Source of the DNA: Fremontodendron californicum
Taxonomy: Eukaryota > Streptophyta > Magnoliopsida > Malvales > Malvaceae
Assembly: GCA_030761205.1 (NCBI GenBank)
Contig: JAULJL010000003.1
Coordinates: forward strand, 33,328,301 to 33,392,300
Direction: 5' to 3'
DNA length: 64,000 nucleotides
The notes beneath the pieces were generated by a model. That model made no database searches. It was not told where the DNA came from and saw only the letters and a program-made list of their open reading frames with translations. How positions within the stretch are numbered: position 1 is the first letter of the stretch; each line of letters opens with the position of its first letter. The translations under genes were made by a program, and so were the position numbers. Below, piece by piece: positions 11,870-21,983 of this stretch.

Positions 11870-11998
11870 ATTCTGGAGTTGGCTGGTAATGCTGCAAGAG
11901 ACAACAAGAAGAATAGGATCATTCCAAGGCATGTTCTTTTCGCTGTGAGGAATGATGAAGAACTTGAGAAGCTTTTGGCTGGTGTGACTATTGCTTAG
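11870..11998 (+). pseudogene. H2A: histone H2A 3'-exon fragment
   Basis: Forty-two codons read as the C-terminal half of the H2A histone fold: ILELAGNAARDNKK, then IIPRHVLFAVRNDEELEKLL and AGVTIA, closed by TAG. This spans part of helix alpha2, loop 2, alpha3 and the docking start. The fragment is preceded by tgtgttatttaag, a good intron acceptor, and plant H2A genes have an intron at about this point. In a complete H2A the chain continues after VTIA with a GGV(L/M)PNI docking motif and a basic tail; here the stop comes first, so the product would be truncated. The N-terminal exon is absent upstream. It is a gene fragment captured in the Pack-MULE, not a working histone. Confidence 0.9.
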
Positions 11999-12821
11999 AC
12001 TAGTCTTTGCTTCTTATTTCTTGTGTATGTAGCTTCCTTTATGTACTCTGATTGTAGAAAAATGTTGATGTTGGTAGAAACTTAAGGCCATTGTACTTTC
12101 TAATTTTCTGTGTTGTCTAGAACATCCTATGTTTGGAATGGTGAAACAAAATTTCGATTATCCAATTCTATGTTTATGGTATTAGTTGGATTTGTTATAG
12201 TCCAGTGTTTTCAATTACTTGGTTGTTTTTCAATTTGTTTTCTTGCTCCTTGATTAGATGGCTCAATTGGCTATCGTTTATGATAAAAAGCCTTGTAATT
12301 TTAGCTACGAAAGATAGAGCTATCAAATATTACATTAAGGTTTCTTTGCTTTCTGATAGTTTAAGGCTATTTTTGCAAAACATAAAAGAATACTAACTGG
12401 CAAATATCAAATATCAAAGTCCACTTATATATACATGGCCACAAAACATAATGTACATATAGCATTGTTGTATGTACATGTAGGCAAAACAATATGTACA
12501 TTTTTATATTATCCTAAATTCAACCCTAAATCCCAATCAATTAATCTCCAAATCATTTAAAAGTAGTATAAAATAACAATTTGAGTAAGAAATATTTTAA
12601 TAAAAAAAGTCCACTTTATGTACATGGCCACAAAACAGTATGTACATATAGCATTGCTGTATGTACATGTAGGCAAAACAATATGTACATTTTTATATTG
12701 TCTTAAATTCAACTTATAGTGTAATACATTGCAGGAATAATATGTCATTCTAATGTATTAGCAATAATATGTTGTCTGCTATTGTTTTTGTTATGATTAT
12801 TTTCTACTTATATTGTAATAC
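11999..12821. other. Pack-MULE interior, non-coding
   Basis: No gene. From 12425 on there is a block (tatgtacatatagcattg, then tgtatgtacatgtaggcaaa) that is repeated almost exactly at 12605-12700. Confidence 0.5.
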
Positions 12822-13860
12822 ATTGCAAGAAACTCTATTTTCCAATGCTTGTGGAGATTACAGAATGAATGATGGCTCATTGTGGCAGGAAAGATGTTCT
12901 CATAGTTGGTGGTGTGGGTTGCAATATGAGCGCTTGCAAGAGATGATGAGGACAATGTGTTCTGAACAAGGTGGAAGATTGTTTGCAACTGATGACAGGT
13001 ACTGCATTGAAAATGGAGAAATGATAGCAAATACGAGTCTCTTTGCCTTTGCTCATAGGTCCTCTACTCCATTTGAGGAGTCGACATTCACCCAATGCTT
13101 TTAAACAGATGAAGTGCATGCAATCTGGAGGGAGAAACAGAGAGCAATCAACAATAACCATCATTGCAGGATGCAAATAAAAGCAAATAAAACACAAATC
13201 AATGCTCTTCATGGCTTATATGTACATAGAAGTATAACAATATGTACATATAGCATAACTATATGTACATTCTAACAAAAGATATGTACATTTTCATAAC
13301 AATAAAACCATTAACATATATTAGTAATCTAAAGTATCCAAACATGAATGGAGAACACCCAAAAAAGATTGAAAAAGAACATGCAAATGAATTACAAGAA
13401 AAAAAAATAATATATGTACATGAAGAAGTAAAATTATATGTACATTTTACTATAAAGATTTTACATGAAGAAGTGTAAATATATGTACATTTTATCAAAA
13501 TCATAGTTGTATTTGAAACATAAAGAGAGCAATCAACAATAACCATCATTGTCAGGATGCAAAGAAAATAGAAATCAATGCTCTTCATGGCCATATACTA
13601 ACATAAGCAGTAGCAAAACCAATAACATTAAGAAGAAGACAGTTTTATTGCTGCTGCATATATACCATTCGATCCACATATAACTAAAAACTAATAAAAT
13701 TGATAAAAAAATATTTCAACAAAATAAGCACACTTATATGTACATATAACATAACTATATGTACATATAATAAAATTATATGTACATATAGCACAATTGT
13801 ACGTACATTCGAAAAAACTATATGTATATTTTTATATATGTGAGAAATTCTACTCTAAAC
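12425..13860. repeat. dispersed ATGTACAT palindrome array, left part
   Basis: The 8-bp palindrome ATGTACAT, often extended to tatgtacata, occurs many times here, usually in the setting taactatatgtacat or caatatgtacat. The same motif in the same setting resumes at 45560-45710, on the other side of the Ogre-like element, so the two parts were contiguous before that insertion. No coding function. Confidence 0.8.
12822..13145 (+). pseudogene. OSGEP: OSGEP/Kae1 C-terminal fragment, frameshifted
   Basis: Pieces in different frames spell the C-terminal part of the universal tRNA N6-threonylcarbamoyladenosine transferase (OSGEP/Kae1, KEOPS complex). One frame gives a LVEIT-like piece, the next KDVLIVGGVGCN. 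After a shift follow RLQEMMRTMCSEQGGRLFAT and DDRYCIENGEMIA, which is the region around the nucleotide/metal site. Then come STPFEESTFTQ, an in-frame TAA, and TDEVHAIWREK. The frame changes near 12850-12880 and by two bases near 12926, and the TAA at about 13102 would truncate it. It is clearly dead. It is a second host-gene capture in the Pack-MULE. Confidence 0.85.
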
Positions 13861-14276
13861 CCAAAAATGTTTTCTCTTTCATTCAAATGAACAAGTTAGT
13901 AAAAATACAATGAGTCATAAAATTGTAAGAGTGGTAAATATATAATTTTTACTAATCTTATTATAGAGGAACCCCAAACCCTAACCATAATCTCTCTCGT
14001 TTATCGTTTTTTACCATTTAAAACTACTAAAAAATAACAAAATTAGTAAAAAAAAAAATGATTTAAGAAAACAAGCCCACAAGTATCAACAAATCAAATA
14101 ACTCATAATCCCATTTCATTTTTGGAATAAAAAAAAAAAGTCCTGACTTGAGCCAAAAAGTTCCCAACTAAAGAAAAAACACAAGAAAGTAAAACACCGC
14201 TTCTACAATTTTTCCATATTATATTAAAATGCAATATTCAGAGAATGCTAATAAGCTAAAATTGTAATAAACCTGT
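13861..14276. other. Pack-MULE interior up to the Ogre insertion site
   Basis: AT-rich non-coding sequence. The last five bases, CCTGT at 14272-14276, are the left copy of the target duplication of the large LTR element. Confidence 0.6.
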
Positions 14277-14876
14277 TGTCGCAACCTAAAAAATAACGAG
14301 TCTCATCGCAAGACTTTATTATTCGTTAAGCGTGACATTAAAAAAAACCGAGAAAAAGTCGACTTAATTCCTCTAAAAAAATGAAGGTTTTGAAAATGAC
14401 CTTAAAAAAAAAAACATGGAGTCGCCACCAATCTTTTTTAGCTAGGTGTGATCGGCCACCTATTAAAACCGGTTTTATAAAATATTTTAAAAAATTAATT
14501 AAAACATTTTAAAAACCAATTTCAAGTCTGCGTTTTAAACCAGAGAAATCAAAGACGCGGGTTCGGGAGTCGGTTATGTGTGGGGAAGGATTAGCACCCC
14601 CACAACGCCCGTATAAATCGGTACCTTATTAATCGTGTGTTATCTCAAGTCTCGGTAAAAATTGGTTTTAAATTTAGTATTTCAAGTTAATTCCCAATTT
14701 AAAGAAAAATAATTCCATTTTTATTGAGAATGATCCGGAATTTATAAATTCAAAATTTTCCTATATTCCCCAACAAACGTGGCAAAATATAGAAATTTTT
14801 ATTAGTTTTGGAAAATTTTCCGAACCATTCTCTTTTTAAAGAAGATATTCCGTTATTAATAATAATTGATGATATC

Positions 14877-16919
14877 TGATGCACCCAAAAGAGTGTATCT
14901 TATTTAACCTTGCACTAAAAAGATCAATTGTAAGTATAATGATTAGCAAGGGTCGAGTCCTCAGGGATTGGGTTTTAATCTATGAGTTATTAGTTTATAA
15001 CTTACGTTCAAAGAAAACAATAAAAGAAAAGGGGTTTTTGAAGCCAGATTTAAACTAAAGTAAATAATAAGAATAAGATGCAAGGCGGTATAACCAGCCA
15101 ATAAAAATATATATACTAAATTAGGCGGTATAACCAGCCAATAAAAATATATATACTAAATTAGGCGGTATAACCAGCCAATAAAAATAAAACAAAGTTA
15201 ATATACAAATTAGGCGGTATAACCAGCCAATAAAAATAAATATACTTTTAAAAATAAGCAAACTAGAAAAGTAAGAAAACAAGTAAGTAAGAAGAATCAA
15301 ATATGAAAAATATGGTTAAGGTTTCATTCTCCACCACTAGACATCATTAAGAATCAATTTCAGATCTATCAATATCAACCAACTATCAAAGTTAACAACC
15401 GTAGATAACAACAAGCTCTGTTATCCCAATCTTTCCTTAGTTTGTCGTTAAATAGAACAAGCTCTCTATTTAATCTCTAACCATTAAACAACCTAGAATA
15501 AGCTCTCTAAATTCAATTTAATGGCAGCTTTATGATGAGAAAGATAGGTTGATCTAAGCAACAAACACATAAGCTCGGATTGTTCAACTTAGGTTATGTT
15601 CCACTTTGCAATTATTGAAAACTTGACCATAATCATTAATCACAAATTGCCACTTATGAATAGGAAATCAAGACAATTACACGGATCAAGACTCCTAGAC
15701 TAGCAATAGATAATTATCAAGATCTATCTAGTTGTACACCTAAATAAATCAAGACAACATCATGAACAATTCTTGTAGAAGAACATAAGCAACTTTGATA
15801 GAAAATTAATGATAGATAGAATCTGAAAATCAATCACAAAACATGTCTAGGGCTTTGAAATCACCCTTAACCAAATAGAAGTTTAGCCTAGCATAGGCAT
15901 TGTAAACATAAACATAAAATTAAAGAGAATCTAAGAAGGAAATAAAAGAAAGAAAGAAGAAGAAGAAAATAAAGAAAAAGAAAACTAGAGAAAAGAAAGA
16001 AGAAGAAAACTTAGAGAATTTTATTACAATGGCTAATATCCTACCAATGTACAATATGATCCTCTACAATCATCCAAGGCCCTCTATTTATACACATTTT
16101 GGAGGGCTAAATGACAAGAGACAAGCTTTACAAATTTCAAAGGTAGGTATAATAGGTGGGTGCATTTTTCTAACAATTTTCGTCATATTGTATGACCATT
16201 TTGATCATCCAACTTGATGGTCGATTTTGTCAATCTTGGAGGCCTGATCTGATCACATGGTCTTCTAGAAAAATGTTCCCCTATGAGTTACTAATTCAAA
16301 GCCGTTGGAATCAGCTCATTTGCTGATGTGGAGAAGAAGATATGGGCAAAATACGAAAACAGGTCAGCACAGACGTCATTGCACATCAGCCAACTTGATG
16401 GTCGATTTCTTCAATATTGGAGGCTTTATCTGATCACATGGTCTTCTAGACAAATGTTCCCCTATCAGTTAGTGATCCATAGCCGTTGGAATCAGCTCAT
16501 TTTCTGATGTGTATCGGACGATATGGTCAAAATGCGAAAGCTGCTCAGGACAGACGTCATTGCACATCAGCCAACTTGATGGTTGATTTCGCTAGGGAAA
16601 ACGACTCCGTTTCAAGAAGTGTAAAACATGAAAAAGATAGATATGCCTCTTAACTTTGCACGGTTAAAATGTCAGCCTTATTGCTTCAGTGAAACTCTAG
16701 ATATAGCTGATATGGCAAAAGGTGTCGGAACTGGAACTGAACTGGATTTGCCCTTAATTCTAGTAATCTGAAATCACTCAAAGAAACTTGTGAAAAACAC
16801 CAAATTACATAAAAATATAAAAGATCATAAACACAATTAGACTAAACAATAATAACTCGTATTTGACACAAAACAATAATAAAACATAACTAAAAACTAT
16901 ATAATTATACGAGTTATCA
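14877..16919 (-). repeat. 3' LTR of element A (2043 bp)
   Basis: Plus-strand ends are tgatgcaccc and cgagttatca, a perfect TG...CA pair. It matches 21984-24026 along its whole length. Four copies of a ~40-bp unit with ggcggtataaccagccaata lie at 15084-15244. Confidence 0.95.
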
Positions 16920-16932
16920 CACCCCCACACTT
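16920..16932 (-). other. polypurine tract of element A
   Basis: Plus strand cacccccacactt; on the element's sense strand AAGTGTGGGGGTG, directly abutting the 3' LTR. Identical in element B. Confidence 0.85.
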
Positions 16933-18854
16933 AGATTGTTGCTAGTCCCTAGCAACGACTCCATAAAAATAAAATAAGAAAATCTAATCTAATCCACTTT
17001 CGTAGGAAATCACGGTGGCACTTAGCATGTGACACAAGCCTTTAAACCCCTAGGTGTCCCTAGTGGACGAGTTTAGTCTCGTGAGGGTTTACTAGAACGA
17101 TACCCACAAACATTGAAAAACTAAAATATAAATAAACTACATATACTAAAAATATTTACTCCTAATCCTTTCAATACAAATTAGAGACAATCTTTGAACA
17201 AGTCTTATAAACTAATCAATAGCTTAAAGAATTTCACAAAAAATCATGCTTGAATGTAAATTGTTTGAGTTAAGCCAATATTAACATAACATATTTCAAT
17301 CAAAATAGTGCATATTCAAACTTAATCTCAACTACTCACATGGGATACCCTCATGATTTTCACTCTTTAAAGTAGTGGTGAAGTGTTTACACTCAATCAA
17401 TCTCATGAAAACAGTTCTACCATATTCTTGCGTGTCCACCTATTCTCCACTATTTAGATCATACAACTTCATGAATCAAGAGGTCTTTAATCAAGGTTGT
17501 AATGGGGGCAAGGGGTTTGTAATGTGGTTGAAGAACAAAAGGATAAAGATATCACAAAGGTTCCAAAGAGTTCATAGAGTTTAGAGACATAATAAGATCA
17601 TACAAATAAAACTTCTCAAAACTCTTATAAAGCACATAATAACATAGGCTAAATATTCATGTTGAGCCTTTGCATCATTCTAACCAACTTTGTAACATCT
17701 TTTTCTTTACTTTAACTAGAAGTTCAAGAGAAGATTTTTTTTTTTAATATGGGAATGTATTTGACAATGATCCCTTTCTTTTTCTCTTGACTTTTTTTCT
17801 TTCTTTCCCCCCCACACTTATTTCTTGTTTCTAACCCAAATTTTCAATAAATCTTCCTTGTCTTTGCAACTTGTCTCAAAACATTCTAATTCATCTTTGG
17901 AACAAAGGTAAAGATATAAGTATATTTAGGTTAGGGACAAGTTATGGTTACCAAAGAGATAGCTTATTCAATGTAGGCTCAAATTGGTTCACTAAGGGTG
18001 TGTTCTCTTGGAACATTAATAATGGATGGCTGTTTGGCTCTGGTTATAATCCTAATGCCTCTATCATATTCATGTTGTCACATGTATCAATATAGTCTCA
18101 AACGGTTTAAAGCAAGTTCTAGAGAATCATGTAATCATAAGAGCACTCAAGAAAGAAATTAGATTGATTTGTATAATGCATCAATCATTATAGGCTCAAA
18201 AACTCACAAGGATGATTATACAAGTCAGATTAAGTCTAAACATGCTTCTTTCTCAATCAACATATCATATTAACATTGGCTCATAAAAAGGTTGACATCA
18301 AGCTCAATTCTCATGAAAATCTTCTCACTAATAAATCTGTTTTAGACTTATGCAATTCATATCTCATCATTGTATTAAAAAGAAACTAAAACTCACAAAA
18401 AAAAATAATAATAATAAAGACTCATAAAAAAAATAGTAGACAAAAATAAAAGAAATCCTAAATCATTCCCCCCACACTTAATTCTTACATTGTTCTCAAT
18501 GTAAGTCTATTAACTCAAATGAAAGAATCATGTGTAAGAGAAAAGAACTAATAACATAAGAATAGGAACAACTAAGACTCAAAACAAAACAAAACCATGC
18601 AACCTAAATAATCCTAAAATACTAAACAAAAATTAACAAGTAAACATAAAAAGATTAAAATCAAACTGACAAGGTATGTCTCAAGTCTCCCTTACTCAGA
18701 CCTTGTTCAGAATGAATACTTTTAAATGGCTTAAAACACAAATTTCTTTCTTTTTTTTTTTTTTTTTTGAAGGTAAAATTTAGGAGATATTACCTGTAGA
18801 GGTTGCCAACCACTTATTATAACTGAGACACAACAAACAAAATGTTAGATAATG
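16933..18854 (-). other. 3' non-coding region of element A
   Basis: No gene. It is homologous along its length to 58169-59913 of element B in reverse orientation. It contains a second G-rich tract (cccccccacactt at 17809) and, at about 18470-18660, a segment duplicated on the other side of the LOG/Cys-rich cassette (20645-20820). Confidence 0.7.
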
Positions 18855-19502
18855 TCACAAAGACAAAGTGCAATCCACTCCTTGCTCGTCCATATCTCTT
18901 TTTCTTTTTCCGAGCGTTTGCGAAACAACCGTAGCAGATAAACACTCATAAGCTTGGAGCTTTTTGAGTAAATCTTCAATGGTTGTAGCAGAAATTATGG
19001 TTCTCCTCGCCTCTGAAAACATGAATCCATTATCCACAGCATTATCTAAATATGAAAGCAAATTATTAAAATAACCATTAATATTAAGCAAACCAATGGG
19101 TTTCTTATTTGTGACCAAAGATGACCAAGAAGCCACGCAAGCTATTTCTTCCAATGTACCCAGACCTCCTGGTAAAGCAATGAATGCATCGGCAGAATGG
19201 TATATGATTGTTATCCGTACAGGGATACTCCAGACTTGTATTTCCTTACCCACGGTAGGTCCACAAAAATCTATGAATAGTTTTGGCACGACTCCTAGAA
19301 CTGGACTTCCTCCGGCGTGTGCTGCTGTAGCGACTGCTCCCATTAAACTCGTACTACCGCCTCCATAAATCAACTGGATCTTTTGTTGGGCAAGTATTAC
19401 TCCAACTCTTATGGCTTCATCAGCGAATATGTTATTTTTCCCTGGATAAGCACCTCCAAAGACACAAATTTTTTCAATTCGCTGGGACGAAGTACTTTCC
19501 AT
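18855..19502 (-). CDS. LOG: LOG-type cytokinin riboside 5'-monophosphate phosphoribohydrolase (element A copy)
   Basis: A 215-residue single-exon frame. The family releases free cytokinin base from its nucleotide in the cytosol. Rossmann start KICVFGGAYPGKNNIF is at residues 11-26 and YGGGSTSLMG at 46-55. The catalytic-region arginine is R96, PGGLGTLEE is at 111-119 and KKPIGLLNINGYF at 133-145. The C-terminus ends in a basic GKRKRD patch that could act as a nuclear signal. The start ATG at 19502 is preferred to an upstream in-frame ATG because that upstream frame is broken in element B by an A-run length change, while this start and the length are shared. Relative to B there are nine substitutions, two in conserved places (G52S in the GGGSxG loop, E95V next to R96), so this copy may be weakened. 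Plant LOG genes have several introns; this has none, suggesting capture from an mRNA. A TATA-like TATATATTA lies about 48 bases upstream. Confidence 0.85.
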   Translation of the reverse strand: MESTSSQRIEKICVFGGAYPGKNNIFADEAIRVGVILAQQKIQLIYGGGSTSLMGAVATAAHAGGSPVLGVVPKLFIDFCGPTVGKEIQVWSIPVRITIIYHSADAFIALPGGLGTLEEIACVASWSSLVTNKKPIGLLNINGYFNNLLSYLDNAVDNGFMFSEARRTIISATTIEDLLKKLQAYECLSATVVSQTLGKRKRDMDEQGVDCTLSL

Positions 19503-19549
19503 TTTTTTTTTCTTTTTCGAGTGCCTGAAAGAGAATGAGTACATGGTGT

Positions 19550-19559
19550 AATATATAGA
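19550..19559 (-). promoter_or_regulatory. TATA-like motif upstream of LOG (A)
   Basis: Minus strand CTCTATATATTACACC, about 48 bases before the LOG ATG. The same motif at the same distance is at 57466-57475 in B. It suggests a private promoter for LOG inside the element. Inference only. Confidence 0.45.
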
Positions 19560-19867
19560 GGACTGAGTAGTGAATCAGACAAAAGTAATAATGTCGCCGA
19601 AAGTGTATCTGACCTGTCAGAAGAAAATGTTAACCTAACAAAAGATTTTTGCGTGATTTCAGGAAGAAAATCAAAAAGAGAAGAAAAATCAACCGCAAAA
19701 GACCAATAAAAAAAATGAGAATAATTACACAAATCGAACAACACGTAAATTAAACCGAAATGAAGTTATTGCAAATCAAACCAGAAGCTGAGAAGTCATT
19801 TATTGTAGTTGTGATTGTGGCTCACATCTTCCTCTGGTTTTACGTCCAGAAACGGCTTAAACGCCTT

Positions 19868-20404
19868 CTATGAGTCGAGGATATGCTTCCCATCCAGTTT
19901 TCTTACAAGCTGGCAAACCGGGTCTTTTAACATCAGATTCCCAAGATGTTGCCATTCCCTTTGGAATTGCGGCCATAAATCAAGAATTTCTCTTTGTACG
20001 TCTCCACTAGGATGCGTCTCAAGAGAAAGTTGGATATTACCCAAATTCTCCTTACTCAGTCCATCCTTAATGAATTCAATTTTATCATCTCGATTAGAGG
20101 ACGGAATCCCAATAGAACGACATTTACCGTTACACGTCCATCGTGCACATTTGTGGCAGTTTGAACTCATGCGCTTTGCTCGTCGCTTCTTTGCAAAAGT
20201 GCTTCTACCTGTACCTGATAAATGCAAAACAGGAAGATATTCATCTTCACGTACCTTGGCTTCAATTATCCAACGTATGTCTTCAGGAATCCCTTTGTGC
20301 ATAAGCATTCTTAATCTTTCAAATCGAACTTGGTAAAGCTTCAGTAAAATATTTCGAGGAAAAGGAGGAAATCGTTTCTGCAATCTTGTGAGAATATCAT
20401 CCAT
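19868..20404 (-). CDS. small basic Cys-rich protein (element A), captured
   Basis: A 178-residue frame. Residues ~1-65 are predicted helical and basic/hydrophobic (begins MDDILTRLQKRFPP). Residues ~66-80 hold GTGRSTFAKKRRAKRM, a strongly basic stretch. Directly after it comes a C-x2-C-x4-C-x3-C cluster (CHKCARWTCNGKC). The remaining ~90 residues are acidic/polar and end LVRKLDGKHILDS. A basic arm followed at once by a compact Cys cluster is the layout of the Cys-rich nucleic-acid-binding proteins of some plant RNA viruses (carlavirus group, Betaflexiviridae). That is resemblance of layout, not proof of origin. ATG at 20404 is chosen because it directly follows a splice-acceptor-like tttttttcagg, with a TATA-like TGTATATAAA ~47 bases upstream. 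The last 113 residues recur in element B fused to Gag-protease. Function unknown. Confidence 0.6.
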   Translation of the reverse strand: MDDILTRLQKRFPPFPRNILLKLYQVRFERLRMLMHKGIPEDIRWIIEAKVREDEYLPVLHLSGTGRSTFAKKRRAKRMSSNCHKCARWTCNGKCRSIGIPSSNRDDKIEFIKDGLSKENLGNIQLSLETHPSGDVQREILDLWPQFQREWQHLGNLMLKDPVCQLVRKLDGKHILDS

Positions 20405-20450
20405 CCTGAAAAAAAAATGAAAAAAATTGAAAGAGAAATTGGAAGAGAAA

Positions 20451-20460
20451 TTTATATACA
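20451..20460 (-). promoter_or_regulatory. TATA-like motif upstream of the Cys-rich ORF (A)
   Basis: Minus strand TGTATATAAA, about 47 bases before the ATG. The spacing matches that of the TATA-like motif before LOG, which suggests the two frames could be transcribed separately. Confidence 0.4.
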
Positions 20461-20644
20461 ATATCAGTTTTGTGGGTAGCTGATGGAACCGATTTAAATA
20501 ATCACGAAGTACCGTTATCCGCCATTTAACCGGGGTTAAAAAAATTAAAAATTATATTTACATCTAGTTATTTTCAAAACAAGGATCAGAAAGAAAAACA
20601 ACATAAAAAGACACAAAAACAAAAAACTCTAAATAAATCCTAAA

Positions 20645-20820
20645 TTCTTCCCCCCACACATAATTTTTACATTGTCATTAATGTAATGCTATTAATCCCA
20701 AATGAAAGAATCATGTGTAAGTGAAAAGAACTAATAAACAAAATAAACTTATGCAGCCTAAATGAACTTAGAAACACTAAATACAATTAGCAAAGAAACG
20801 TAAGAAAAAGATAAAGAAAA
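20645..20820. repeat. imperfect direct repeat flanking the captured cassette
   Basis: Matches 18470-18660 in the same orientation: cccccacac(a/t)taattcttacattgt, caaatgaaagaatcatgtgtaag, aaaagaactaataa, then the ctaaat...cctaa stretch. The Cys-rich and LOG genes lie exactly between the two copies. Such duplications are expected when reverse transcriptase switches templates or when an internal rearrangement re-uses the 3' region. Confidence 0.75.
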
Positions 20821-20908
20821 AGAGAGCAAATCTGAGGATGGCAGTTTGGCAATGCTTTCACTAATTAGGCTGCCTCCCCCAATTAGCACTTGATTTAGTG
20901 TTTTGAAC

Positions 20909-21847
20909 CTAACCAACACCCCTTCTTGGCATTTTAGGCTTGTCAGGCTCATACATGAAATTTCCCAAATTTATGCGTTTGAGAGGAAGCTTTCTTTGCA
21001 CAACAGTGGATGCATTCTCCATTACAAGTATTATTCCATCATCCTTTGTGGTGCATATGTCATCGAGGAATGGAGCATATTTTGATACTTGTTGAATGAC
21101 CTCCACAAACAAGTTGTTTAAGGTTTCCGGCATGTGTTGTTCATGTTCTTCCTCCTTGAACTTTGCAAATCTACTAGGAAAAGGTGGAGAAGAAACATTA
21201 GTAAAAAGTGAAACCTTAAACGTTACCTCAGGTGCTGAAATACTCTTATTTGGATCTTTGGCTTCATTATCCTCAAGAATAGAATCCATCTCTAATTTTG
21301 TTTCATCCTCATCTTGTTCCTCATTCTTCAAGGTCACAATAGTAGCATTCTCCTTTGGGTTAACCATCGTTTGGGCTGGGAGTTCTTCAGATCTTTGTGC
21401 TACCAATCCCACCATACTACTAGCCAATTGGCTCATTTGCCTTTCCAAACTCTGGATGCTTGCCCTTGTTTCCTGTTGAAATTGCAAAGTATCAGTAACA
21501 AGAGAATGTACAAGATCTTCTAAAGAAGTACCTGAGTTTTGAGTCATATGTGGTGGTTGAAAAAGATTTGGTTCTTGAGACCATGATTGATTGAAGCTAG
21601 ATGGATGAGTGTAATTGGCATAAGGATCTACTTCTTGGTAATTTTTCGAGTAGCCATAATTAGTATGATCCCACCATCCCTCATGGTAAGTGTTTGAGTA
21701 ATGATCATACTGTTTGTCTTGGAACACTTGATGGCCTTGACATCGTCCCATGGCCAATTGTTGAACTGGGGAGGTGAGATTGGCTTGTTGATTCTCCATG
21801 TTCATGTATGCCACCAACTCTTCAAGTGTTAGATTGCTCAATTCCAT
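20909..21847 (-). CDS. Gag C-terminal region ORF of element A
   Basis: A 312-residue frame starting MELSNLTLEELVAYMN. It has no capsid core. Residues ~45-110 are Tyr/Asn/Gln-rich with YSNTYHEGWWDHTNYGY. Residues ~120-150 form a probable coiled coil (RASIQSLERQMSQLASSMVG). Residues ~215-290 contain PFPSRFAKFKEEEHEQHM and the KYAPFLDDICTTKDD segment, which in plant Ty3-gypsy polyproteins links Gag to protease. The capsid domain, zinc knuckle and protease itself are gone. It differs from the Gag of element B, so A is a recombinant. It is open throughout but may be only a relic. Confidence 0.65.
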   Translation of the reverse strand: MELSNLTLEELVAYMNMENQQANLTSPVQQLAMGRCQGHQVFQDKQYDHYSNTYHEGWWDHTNYGYSKNYQEVDPYANYTHPSSFNQSWSQEPNLFQPPHMTQNSGTSLEDLVHSLVTDTLQFQQETRASIQSLERQMSQLASSMVGLVAQRSEELPAQTMVNPKENATIVTLKNEEQDEDETKLEMDSILEDNEAKDPNKSISAPEVTFKVSLFTNVSSPPFPSRFAKFKEEEHEQHMPETLNNLFVEVIQQVSKYAPFLDDICTTKDDGIILVMENASTVVQRKLPLKRINLGNFMYEPDKPKMPRRGVG

Positions 21848-21960
21848 TGTTTTTTTTTTTTTAAAATTTGAAAAGAAAAACTTGTATGTACAAGAAAATA
21901 AAACTAATTAGAACTGAAAATAAGAATAAACCAAGTAACAAATAAACTAAAGAAAGCAAT

Positions 21961-21978
21961 CCCCGGCAACGGCGCCAA
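21961..21978 (-). other. primer binding site of element A (tRNA-Asp)
   Basis: On the minus strand it reads TGGCGCCGTTGCCGGGG, six bases after the LTR. It is complementary to the acceptor end plus CCA of plant tRNA-Asp(GTC). Confidence 0.88.
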
Positions 21979-21983
21979 AAATT

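Noticed and set aside
19815..20336. Plus-strand frame opposite the Cys-rich ORF (and 56771-57310 in B)
   Set aside because: Antisense shadow of the captured gene; the sense frame carries the Cys cluster and is shared in two contexts.
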